Part shown: positions 1 through 5,676 of the stretch, in pieces
Numbering within the stretch: the stretch's first letter is position 1
Layout: each line of letters begins with the position of its first letter
Assembly (NCBI GenBank): GCA_938003515.1
Contig: CALKYL010000008.1
Location: 1-5,703 of the forward strand
Length of the DNA stretch: 5,703 bases
Direction: 5' to 3'
From: an uncultured bacterium
GTDB taxonomy: Bacteria > Planctomycetota > UBA1135 > UBA2386
Made by a program: the position numbers and the translations under genes
The notes under the pieces: model-generated
Databases searched by the model: none
Seen by the model: the letters and a program-made list of their open reading frames with translations, nothing else
Told to the model about the DNA's origin: nothing

Positions 1-718
1 CCGCGTCGGGCCACACGTCGCCCCTTCCTCGGCCGGCGGCCCCGACCAGCGCGGCGAACGCGGCGTGGCGCACGGGGTGCGAGGCGGTCGCGAACGCGCC
101 GTGCCGGCGCCGCGCCGGCGGGGTCTCGTTGTCGAACGCGAAGCCGCTCGCGGCGTCGGCGCCGACCGTGGCCTCGCCTCCCGCCACGGCGACCGCGGTC
201 GCCGCCGGCACCGGCGGCATCGCGAGGCCGCGCGGCGGCGCGTAGCCCAGCTGCGCGCGCGTCCACGCGAGCGCTTCGACGTGCATCAGCTCGTGGAAGA
301 GCGCCAGGTGGGCGAAGTAGACGATGTCGTCGGTCGGCGCGCCGAGCGCCTCGACGCAGGCGCCGAGCTGGTCCGCCAGCCGCTGCGCGAGCTGCTCCCG
401 TGACAGCAGCGGGATGCGCCAGCGGTCCGCGTGCGCGATGCGCGCCGAGTCGTAGTGCTCGTCCGGCCCGAACAGGCGCGCCGGTCCGGCCGCGTCCTGG
501 CAGCCGTCGACGCCGAGCCGGTGCGGGCCGCGCAACATCCAGAACTCCGCGAACCAGCCGACGTGGGCGAGGTCCCAGGCCGTCGGCTGGATCCACGGCG
601 AGACCGGCACGCGCCACTTCGAGTCGTCGAGGTCCATCGACGCCGCGAGCGTCGCCCGCCGCGCCTCGCCGAGCGCGACGCCCAGCTGCTCCGGCGACAG
701 GCGGGGCGGGTCGTTCAC
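1..718 (-). CDS. egtB: EgtB-like non-heme iron sulfoxide synthase (5' part, runs off left edge)
   Basis: Enzymes of this family use iron and O2 to join the sulfur of cysteine or gamma-glutamylcysteine to hercynine, giving the sulfoxide precursor of ergothioneine. The visible 239 residues start at GTG (716-718 on the plus strand) and stay open to the window edge. Residues about 8-160 are a DinB-like domain. It shows H52 in DLAHVGWFAEFW and H142/H146 in FHELMHVEAL, matching the three iron-binding histidines of EgtB. From about residue 176 a formylglycine-enzyme-like (FGE/SUMF1) domain begins, with the typical FAFDNETP at 194-201. The gene lies 10 bases after the egtD stop, so the two are surely cotranscribed. 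No strong Shine-Dalgarno site precedes the GTG, which suggests coupling to egtD translation. The motif HELMHVEA differs from the HEQQHQE form of classical EgtB, so a selenoneine synthase (SenA-like) or another subtype is possible. The family call is firm; the substrate is inferred from egtD. Confidence 0.88.
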   Translation of the reverse strand, partial: MNDPPRLSPEQLGVALGEARRATLAASMDLDDSKWRVPVSPWIQPTAWDLAHVGWFAEFWMLRGPHRLGVDGCQDAAGPARLFGPDEHYDSARIAHADRWRIPLLSREQLAQRLADQLGACVEALGAPTDDIVYFAHLALFHELMHVEALAWTRAQLGYAPPRGLAMPPVPAATAVAVAGGEATVGADAASGFAFDNETPPARRRHGAFATASHPVRHAAFAALVGAAGRGRGDVWPDA

Positions 719-728
719 GGCCGCGCGC

Positions 729-1760
729 TCACCGCCCGGCCGGCGCGGCGACGAAGACGCCGAACCACTTCTTCGGATCGGTCCATACGCCGACCTGCCG
801 CAGGCCGGCCCGGCCGAGCAGGTCGCGGAAGTCGTCGAGGCCGTACTTGTAGGAGCTCTCGGTGTGCATGCGCTCGCCCGCGGCGAAGCGGCGTTCGCCG
901 CCGGGCCAGCGGACCGTGACGTCGGCGCGCGCCTGCAGGTGCATCTCGATCCGGCTCAGCTCCTCGTCGAAGCGCGCGACGTGGTCCCAGTCGGCCGGCG
1001 AGAAGTCGGTGCCGGCGAGCTTGTTGACGTGGCGCAGCACGTTGCGGTTGAACGCCGCCGTGACCCCGATCTCGTCGTCGTAGGCCCGGACCATGGTTTC
1101 GACGTCCTTGCGCAGATCGACGCCGATCCACAGGGCGCCGTCGTCGCCCATCGCGTCCCGCACGCGGCCGAGGAAGGCGGTCGCGTCTGCCGGCCCGAAG
1201 TTCCCGATCGACGAGCCCGGGTAGAAGAACAGGCGCCGCTCGGCGGCCACCTCGTCGGGCAGCTCGAGCCGGGACGAGAAGTCCGTGCCCACGCCCACCA
1301 TGTCGATGTCCGGGTGCTCGAGCTGCAGCCGCGACACGGCGGTGCGCAGGAACTCGACCGAGATGTCGACCGCCGCGTACTGCCGCGGGCGCACCGCGGG
1401 GAACAGCTTGGGGGCCTTCTCGCAGCTGCCGGCGCCGAGATCGACGAGCGTGCACCCGGCGACCGGTGTCGCGGCGGCCATCGCCGGCAGGTGCGCGTCG
1501 AAGATCGCGGCCTCGGTGCGCGTCGGGTAGTACTCCGGCAGCGCGGTGATCGCGTCGAAGAGCCGCGAGCCCAGCTCGTCGTACAGGAACCGCGCCGGGA
1601 TCCAGGCGCGTTCGGCGGCCAGGCCGCGGCGCAGCGTCGGCGCGACGTCGCCCGCGTCGGGCAGCGCCGCCTGGACGAAGCGGGGGAGGACGCGAGCGCG
1701 GCCGGCTCCGCGGCCCGACGGCAGTCCCTCTGTCTCGGCGTGCGTCACGCGCGGCAGCAT
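729..1760 (-). CDS. egtD: L-histidine N(alpha)-methyltransferase EgtD
   Basis: EgtD transfers three methyl groups from SAM to the amino group of histidine, giving hercynine, the first step of ergothioneine synthesis in the cytoplasm. The 343-residue product fits the family (about 320 residues). Family landmarks appear in order: FLYDELGSRLFDAIT (58-72), LPEYYPTRTE (74-83), the SAM-binding VDLGAGSCEK (106-115), VDIS (131-134), FFYPGSSIGNF (178-188), GVDLRKD (213-219), AYDDEIGVTAAFNRNVL (226-242), IEMHL (271-275), TESSYKY (300-306) and WTDPKKWFGV (326-335). By remembered alignment to the Mycobacterium smegmatis enzyme, the histidine-binding residues correspond to Y77, N187, Y227, E301 and S303, all kept. 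I chose the ATG at 1758-1760; a GTG four codons later (1746-1748) is nearly as good, and neither has a clear ribosome-binding site. The frame stays open upstream to an ATG at 1938-1940, but that stretch is Arg/Pro-rich and unlike the family. It is the first gene of an operon with the EgtB-like gene. Confidence 0.95.
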   Translation of the reverse strand: MLPRVTHAETEGLPSGRGAGRARVLPRFVQAALPDAGDVAPTLRRGLAAERAWIPARFLYDELGSRLFDAITALPEYYPTRTEAAIFDAHLPAMAAATPVAGCTLVDLGAGSCEKAPKLFPAVRPRQYAAVDISVEFLRTAVSRLQLEHPDIDMVGVGTDFSSRLELPDEVAAERRLFFYPGSSIGNFGPADATAFLGRVRDAMGDDGALWIGVDLRKDVETMVRAYDDEIGVTAAFNRNVLRHVNKLAGTDFSPADWDHVARFDEELSRIEMHLQARADVTVRWPGGERRFAAGERMHTESSYKYGLDDFRDLLGRAGLRQVGVWTDPKKWFGVFVAAPAGR

Positions 1761-1938
1761 AGGGATCGAGCGGCCGAATGCAGCGCCCCGGCACATTTCG
1801 CGGCGCGGGCCGCGCGGCGCGCGAGACCGTCGAGAAGCGCGACAGATCGGGTCGGGCGGCGGGTCGTCGCGGCGCCGAAGCTTCGGTCTCAAGGCCGGAG
1901 CCGCCCCGCGCCGATGCTTGAGCGGCAATCGGCGAATC
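1761..1938. other. Divergent intergenic region between egtD and flgB
   Basis: These 178 bases separate the two divergent operons and should hold both promoters. I see no gene. Short open stretches on both strands read as Arg/Pro-rich low-complexity sequence and match no family. Structure visible by eye: a perfect palindrome at 1875-1886; the inverted repeat CTCAAG (1888-1893) with CTTGAG (1917-1922); and a GCCGATGC (1910-1917) that resembles a sigma-28 -10 element, with TCAA 17 bases upstream instead of the usual 15. No good sigma-70 or sigma-54 element was found on either strand. Promoter positions are therefore unknown. Confidence 0.7.
1875..1886. promoter_or_regulatory. Perfect 12-bp palindrome CCGAAGCTTCGG, possible operator
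   Basis: The sequence is its own reverse complement with no spacer, which suits a dimeric DNA-binding protein better than an RNA hairpin (it would leave only a 4-base stem around an AGCT loop). It lies 114 bases upstream of the egtD start and 52 bases upstream of flgB, so it could act on either operon. The A/T-containing centre stands out in very GC-rich surroundings. No regulator is encoded in the window, and a chance palindrome cannot be excluded. Confidence 0.3.
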
Positions 1939-2286
1939 ATGATCGACTACGACAGCGACACGGCGTTCACGCACAACACGCTGAACGCGCTGAGCGCGCG
2001 CACGCGGGCCGTGATCCACAACATCGCCCACCAGAACGTGCCCGGCTACAAGCGCTACGAGGTGCGCTTCGAGGACCTCCTGCGCTCCGCGGTCGCGGAA
2101 GGGCGCGAGGACGGCTCGGTGCGCGCGGTCGTGCAGCGCGACGAGTCCGGCCCGCCCGGGCAGAACAACGTCGTCCTGATGGAGGAGCTGGCGCTGCTCG
2201 GCAAGACGTCGTTGATGCACGACTACATGGCGCGCCGCGCCGGCGGCTACTTCGACACGATCAACAAGGCGATCTTCGGCAGGTGA
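1939..2286 (+). CDS. flgB: Flagellar basal-body rod protein FlgB
   Basis: FlgB is a proximal rod subunit of the flagellar basal body, exported by the flagellar type III apparatus and placed next to FliE on the MS ring. The 115-residue product is at the short end for FlgB. The N-terminal helix carries the rod/hook signature as RTRAVIHNIAHQNVPGYKR (21-39), where most homologues have NIANA.TPGYK. The C-terminal part (NNVVLMEELALLGKTSLMHDY, starting at residue 76) matches the family helix that follows the usual N.V.LE.EM motif. The ATG at 1939 gives the usual short leader before the signature. An in-frame TTG at 1918 would add seven residues; no strong ribosome-binding site decides between them. 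It is the first gene of the flagellar operon and is followed by flgC after 5 bases. Confidence 0.92.
   Translation: MIDYDSDTAFTHNTLNALSARTRAVIHNIAHQNVPGYKRYEVRFEDLLRSAVAEGREDGSVRAVVQRDESGPPGQNNVVLMEELALLGKTSLMHDYMARRAGGYFDTINKAIFGR
2281..2286 (+). promoter_or_regulatory. Ribosome-binding site for flgC overlapping the flgB stop
   Basis: AGGTGA lies 5 bases before the flgC ATG and contains the flgB TGA stop. It is a strong Shine-Dalgarno match, it fixes the flgC start at 2292, and it suggests that translation of the two rod genes is coupled. Confidence 0.8.
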
Positions 2287-2291
2287 CAGCG

Positions 2292-2741
2292 ATGACCAGC
2301 GACCCCATGCACGGCGTCTTCCGCGGCTTCGACATCGCCGCGAGCGGCCTGCGCGCCGAACTGCAGCGCTCCGAGATCGTCGCGAGCAACCTCGGCAACA
2401 TGCACCGGACCGGCAACGCGCAGAAGGAGCCGTACCGGCGCAAGGTCGTCGTCTTCGAGGAGATGCTGCAGCGGGCGGCCGGCCGCGGCGCGCGCGGCGG
2501 GCTGCCGGACGGCGGCGTGCGGATCGCGAACGTCGTCGAGGACCGCTCGCCGTTCCCCGTGTTCTACCAGCCCGGGCACCCGGACGCCGACGCGGCCGGC
2601 CGCGTGCTGGGCAGCAACGTCGACCTGTTCCAGGAGCTGGTCGACATGTCCATCATCGAGCGCAGCTTCGACGCCAACCGGACGGCGCTGCGCACCTACC
2701 GCGGCATGCTGCAGAGCACTCTGCAGCATCTCGGCAGCTGA
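2292..2741 (+). CDS. flgC: Flagellar basal-body rod protein FlgC
   Basis: FlgC is the second proximal rod protein, exported and stacked with FlgB, FlgF and FlgG to form the drive shaft. The product is 149 residues, within the family range. The N-terminal helix reads FDIAASGLRAELQRSEIVASNLGNM (13-37), followed by EPYRRKVVVFEE (46-57), as in other FlgC. The hallmark YQPGHPDADAAGRV (92-105) and the C-terminal helix NVDLFQELVDMSIIERSFDANRTAL are both present. The family usually has NIANA.T at the N-terminal signature; here it is NLGNMHRTG (33-41), an unusual substitution. The start at 2292 is set by a strong AGGTGA site; a second ATG at 2307 is in frame but less well placed. The stop overlaps the fliE ribosome-binding site. 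Confidence 0.94.
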   Translation: MTSDPMHGVFRGFDIAASGLRAELQRSEIVASNLGNMHRTGNAQKEPYRRKVVVFEEMLQRAAGRGARGGLPDGGVRIANVVEDRSPFPVFYQPGHPDADAAGRVLGSNVDLFQELVDMSIIERSFDANRTALRTYRGMLQSTLQHLGS

Positions 2742-2746
2742 GGTGA
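2741..2746 (+). promoter_or_regulatory. Ribosome-binding site for fliE overlapping the flgC stop
   Basis: AGGTGA begins with the last base of the flgC TGA stop and lies 6 bases before the fliE ATG. It has the same design as the flgB/flgC junction and fixes the fliE start at 2753, which matters because the protein has an unusual N-terminal extension. Confidence 0.8.
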
Positions 2747-2752
2747 CCGGCG

Positions 2753-3166
2753 ATGAGCGGCTTCGACCTCCCTCCGATCCTCGGCTTCGACCGGTCGTTC
2801 CGGCGCGATCCGCCGCGTGACGCGCCGCTCGGGCAGGGCGGCCCCGAAGGGCCGTTGCCGGGCCTCGGCGGCCCGCAGGGACCGCTGCGCGCCGACGGCC
2901 CGCTGCCGTGGTTCGACGAGGGCCGCGGCGGCGAGGTCGAGGGGCCGAAGCCGTTCGACAACGTGCTCGCCGACTCGCTCGAGCGCGTCCAGGGCCTGCA
3001 GGACGACGTGCGCGAGAAGGTCCGCGGCCTCGTGCTCGGCGAGGACGTCGAGCTGCACGACGTGATGATCGCGAGCAGCAAGAGCGAGGTCGCGTTCAAC
3101 CTGCTGCTCGAGGTCCGGAACAAGCTCGTCGACGCCTGGGAGAAGCTCTCGAGGTCCACGGTCTGA
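2753..3166 (+). CDS. fliE: Flagellar hook-basal body protein FliE with Gly/Pro-rich N-terminal extension
   Basis: FliE is the adaptor between the FliF MS ring and the FlgB rod and is the first substrate to leave the flagellar export gate. The family domain fills residues about 66-137: PFDNVLADSLERVQGLQDDV, then LVLGEDVELHDVMIASSKSE (93-112) and FNLLLEVRNKLVDAWEKL (115-132), matching the usual G...dlHdvmia..ka and vRNKlv.Ay.e motifs. FliE proteins are normally near 100 residues; this one has 137. The extra N-terminal part (about 1-65) is rich in Gly, Pro and Leu and carries two copies of GGP-E/Q-GPL (29-35 and 39-45) plus a third GPL (49-51). The start is well supported by the AGGTGA site, so the extension is probably translated. 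It lies between flgC and fliF, with 11 bases before and 3 after. Confidence 0.92.
   Translation: MSGFDLPPILGFDRSFRRDPPRDAPLGQGGPEGPLPGLGGPQGPLRADGPLPWFDEGRGGEVEGPKPFDNVLADSLERVQGLQDDVREKVRGLVLGEDVELHDVMIASSKSEVAFNLLLEVRNKLVDAWEKLSRSTV
2837..2887 (+). repeat. Two-copy coding repeat in fliE (30-base period)
   Basis: Codons 29-35 and 39-45 of fliE encode GGPEGPL and GGPQGPL. The two 21-base units (2837-2857 and 2867-2887) differ at 5 positions. Three of these are synonymous, and the other two fall in the single Glu/Gln codon. The peptide is better kept than the DNA, which fits an old duplication held at protein level, although simple compositional bias toward Gly/Pro codons could also produce it. 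Confidence 0.6.
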
Positions 3167-3169
3167 TCC

Positions 3170-4639
3170 ATGCGAACGTTCTTCCAAGACCTCCTGGTCC
3201 AGATGAAGGGCATCTGGAGCCGTCTCGACGCGCCGCAGCGGCTCGTCGTCGGCGTCGTGCTGCTCGCGACCGTCGTGGGGCTCGTCGGCATCGTCTGGTA
3301 CGCCGGGCGACCCAGCTACGAGATCGTCTACACGGCCCGCACGAGCGACGAGATGACCCGCGTCGAGCAGGCGCTCGGCCAGGCCGGCATCTCGTTCACG
3401 GTCGACGACACCGGCCGCTCGTTCCTCGTCGAGCGGACCAAGGTCGGCGTCGCCAACATGGCGATCTCGAAGGAGGGCCTGACCGGCGTGCAGTCGCCCT
3501 CGCTCGGCGGCAGCACGAGCCTGATCGAGGACGCGGCGACCAAGGCATGGCGCCTCGACGCGGCCTCGCGCGCGCAGGCGGAGGCGGCGATCCGGCAGCT
3601 CGACGGCGTCGTATCGGTCACCGTGACCGCCAGCCGGCCGCGTGGCCGCGTCGCCTACCGCGATCGACTCGAAGAACAGAAGGCCAGCGCGACCGTCGTG
3701 CTGCGGCTCCGCCCGGGCGCGCCCTGGGAGGGCACCGCGCGCAGCGCCGCGTCGATCGCTTCGTCGCAGCTGATGGTGCCGATGAAGGACATCGACGTCG
3801 TCAGCACGACCGGCGGCCAGCGCTGGAGCTACGACCCCGACCGCGAGGCCGGCGGCGCCGGGTCGTCCGAGTTCCTCGCGCTGCAGCGGAGCCTCAGCGA
3901 CGAGCGCACGCGCCTCGCGCAGGATCGCCTCGACCAGCTGTGGCCGGGCAAGACCGCGGTGCAGGTGACCGTCGAACTCGACCCGCTGTGGGAGATCCGC
4001 AGCGAGAAGGTGGTGCCCGAAGAGCAGATCGTCAGCTCCGAGGAGGTGACGAAGGACTCGACGGACTCGCCGGCGGTCGCGCAGGACGCGTCCGCCGCGA
4101 AGAGCAAGAACGAGACGCGCAACCGCAAGTTCGTCACCGAGATCGGCGAACGCCGCGTCGGCAAGCTGATGCCCGACGTCAAGCGCATGTCGGTCGCCGT
4201 GCTCTACGACCGGGCGCTCGAGGGCGCCGACGGTTTCAACAAGGACGACCTCGTGCGCACGGTCAAGGCGATCGTCGGGTGGGATCCGCAGCGCGACGCC
4301 GACGATGCCTTCAGCACGCTGGCCGGCGACTTCGCGCCGGTCGAGGACGTCGCGACGGTCTCGGTCGGCCCGGGTTTCGGCGAGCTCGTCGAGAGCTGGG
4401 GGCCGACCGTCGGCCAGATCCTGGGCGTGTGCGTCGTGCTCGTGTTCCTGCGCGGGCTGTTCAAGCGGACCGCTTCGCCGGCGGCCAAGCCCGCCGACGC
4501 GCTGCCGGAGATCCCCGAAGAGGACCTGGCGCCGGAGGAGCAGCAGAAGCGCATGCGGCGCGAGATCGAGCGTTCGATCGCCAACGATCCGGCCGCGCTC
4601 GCCAAGCTGCTCGAGTCGTGGCTGATGGAGAAGGCCTGA
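3170..4639 (+). CDS. fliF: Flagellar MS-ring protein FliF
   Basis: FliF forms the MS ring in the inner membrane, the base on which the rod, export gate and FliG rotor assemble. The product has 489 residues, somewhat shorter than the roughly 550 of enterobacterial FliF. The first membrane helix is at about 24-46 (RLVVGVVLLATVVGLVGIVW). It is followed by a YscJ-like ring-building domain (about 48-115), a second one (about 125-200), and a third split by a polar, acidic insertion (about 280-320), which corresponds to the beta-collar region. The second membrane helix is at about 411-430. The cytoplasmic tail ends in RREIERSIANDPAALAKLLESWLME (463-487), the expected FliG-binding segment. The ATG at 3170 gives a normal short cytoplasmic N-terminus; the nearest GAGG (3151-3154) is rather far, so coupling to fliE translation is likely. 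FliG follows 13 bases downstream. Confidence 0.95.
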   Translation: MRTFFQDLLVQMKGIWSRLDAPQRLVVGVVLLATVVGLVGIVWYAGRPSYEIVYTARTSDEMTRVEQALGQAGISFTVDDTGRSFLVERTKVGVANMAISKEGLTGVQSPSLGGSTSLIEDAATKAWRLDAASRAQAEAAIRQLDGVVSVTVTASRPRGRVAYRDRLEEQKASATVVLRLRPGAPWEGTARSAASIASSQLMVPMKDIDVVSTTGGQRWSYDPDREAGGAGSSEFLALQRSLSDERTRLAQDRLDQLWPGKTAVQVTVELDPLWEIRSEKVVPEEQIVSSEEVTKDSTDSPAVAQDASAAKSKNETRNRKFVTEIGERRVGKLMPDVKRMSVAVLYDRALEGADGFNKDDLVRTVKAIVGWDPQRDADDAFSTLAGDFAPVEDVATVSVGPGFGELVESWGPTVGQILGVCVVLVFLRGLFKRTASPAAKPADALPEIPEEDLAPEEQQKRMRREIERSIANDPAALAKLLESWLMEKA

Positions 4640-4641
4640 GC

Positions 4642-4646
4642 GAGGG
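4642..4646 (+). promoter_or_regulatory. Ribosome-binding site for fliG supporting a GTG start
   Basis: GAGGG lies 6 bases before the GTG at 4653. This decides the start, since no ATG stands between the fliF stop and the conserved N-terminal helix except the internal Met at codon 13, which would remove conserved sequence. Confidence 0.65.
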
Positions 4647-4652
4647 CGCCAC

Positions 4653-5672
4653 GTGACCGAAACCGTCGAACAGCTGGGCACCGACAAGATGCTCGCGATG
4701 CTGCTCCTGTCGATCGATCAGGAGCTCGCCGCCAAGGTGTTGCGCCACTTCTCGGACGACGGCGTGGACAAGGTCACGCGCGCGATGCAGGAGCTGCAGG
4801 AGATGGCGGTCGACCGCGAGACCGTGCGCAGCGTGTACCGCGCGGCCGTCGTGCGGCTGCGTCAGGGCGGCATGGCCCTCGGCGACGTCGGCGGCCTGAT
4901 GCAGAACGTGCTCGCGAAGGCGTTCGGCGAGGAACGCAGCGGGGTGGTCGCGCGCCGCGCCAACAGCGACATCCTCGCCAAGCGGCCGTTCGCGATGTTC
5001 GAGGCCCTGACCGCGGAGGACCTCGCCAACCTGCTGACCGAAGAGCATCCGCAGATCGCCGCCGTGTTCCTCGCGCACCTCGACCGGCAGAAGGGCGGCG
5101 AGGTCCTCAAGTTCCTCGAGCCCGAGGAGCGCGCCGACCTGGTCAGCCGCGTCGCGACGCTCGAGCGCACGCCGGCCGACGTCGTGCAGCGCGTGCTCGA
5201 GGTCATGCGCAAGAAGGTCAAGGACCTGGGGCTGACGACGTTGCGCAGCGAGCCGAAGGCATGGGTCAAGGCGGCCGCCTCGCTGCTCAACAACCTCGGT
5301 GGGGGCGACAAGGACGTGCTCGAGAAGATCGAGGAGTCCGACCCGGACATCGCGGTGGCGATCCGCAACGAGATGTTCACCTTCGACGACCTCGAGAAGC
5401 TGGACAAGAAGTCGATGCAGAAGGTGCTCGCCGCGGTCGACTCCCGGCAGCTGGCGCTCGCGCTGAAGGCGACGACGCCGCCGGTCGAGCAGGTGATCCT
5501 CGGCAACCTGTCGAAGCGCGCGTCGGACATGGTCGTCGAGGAGCGGGACAACCTCGGCCCGACCCCGCTCGCCGACGTGCTCGCCGCGCAGAACGAGATC
5601 CTGACGATGATCCGCGACATGATCGACAAGGGCGACATCAAGTCCGGCGGCGCCGCCGAGCAGATGGTGTAG
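4653..5672 (+). CDS. fliG: Flagellar motor switch protein FliG
   Basis: FliG sits on the cytoplasmic face of the MS ring, transmits torque from the stator and takes part in direction switching. The product, 339 residues from a GTG start, has the standard length and three domains. The N-terminal FliF-binding part (about 5-100) contains DKMLAMLLLSIDQELAAKVL. The middle domain has the EHPQ motif (131-134) in LLTEEHPQIAAVFLAHL. The C-terminal domain opens with MFTF (241-244), the family MFXF hinge, then FDDLEKLDKKSMQKVL and the torque helix ALKATTPPVEQVILGNLSKRASDMVVEE (270-297). Against Escherichia coli FliG, from memory, K264 and R281 match K272 and R289, D288/D289 are E296/E297, and R297 is replaced by P305. 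It follows fliF by 13 bases and leads into a probable fliH. TAG is its stop. Confidence 0.96.
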   Translation: MTETVEQLGTDKMLAMLLLSIDQELAAKVLRHFSDDGVDKVTRAMQELQEMAVDRETVRSVYRAAVVRLRQGGMALGDVGGLMQNVLAKAFGEERSGVVARRANSDILAKRPFAMFEALTAEDLANLLTEEHPQIAAVFLAHLDRQKGGEVLKFLEPEERADLVSRVATLERTPADVVQRVLEVMRKKVKDLGLTTLRSEPKAWVKAAASLLNNLGGGDKDVLEKIEESDPDIAVAIRNEMFTFDDLEKLDKKSMQKVLAAVDSRQLALALKATTPPVEQVILGNLSKRASDMVVEERDNLGPTPLADVLAAQNEILTMIRDMIDKGDIKSGGAAEQMV

Positions 5673-5676
5673 GCGC

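Noticed and set aside
65..919. Several plus-strand frames over the left end
   Set aside because: They lie antisense to the EgtB-like gene and egtD, are Arg-rich, and show no recognisable domain.
1788..1803. A possible sigma-54 promoter (GGCAC followed by GC) in the divergent region
   Set aside because: The spacing between the GG and GC elements is 8 bases where 10 is required, and the remaining positions do not fit the consensus.
1758..1940. A longer EgtD starting at the ATG at 1938-1940, overlapping flgB head-to-head
   Set aside because: The extra 60 residues are Arg/Pro-rich, absent from known EgtD proteins, and would fill the whole shared promoter region. The overlap arises because ATCATGAT reads ATG on both strands.
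864..2741. A 625-codon plus-strand frame running from egtD antisense into flgC, which could look like a fusion protein
   Set aside because: Only the final 149 codons (flgC) have family motifs. The upstream part is antisense to egtD and a wrong-frame reading of flgB. The AGGTGA site marks the true flgC start.
2696..4687. A 663-codon open frame on the minus strand opposite fliE and fliF
   Set aside because: It is a shadow of the GC-rich genes on the plus strand. Its product is Arg/Asp/Leu/Val-rich low complexity with no family motif, while fliE and fliF on the other strand are unmistakable.
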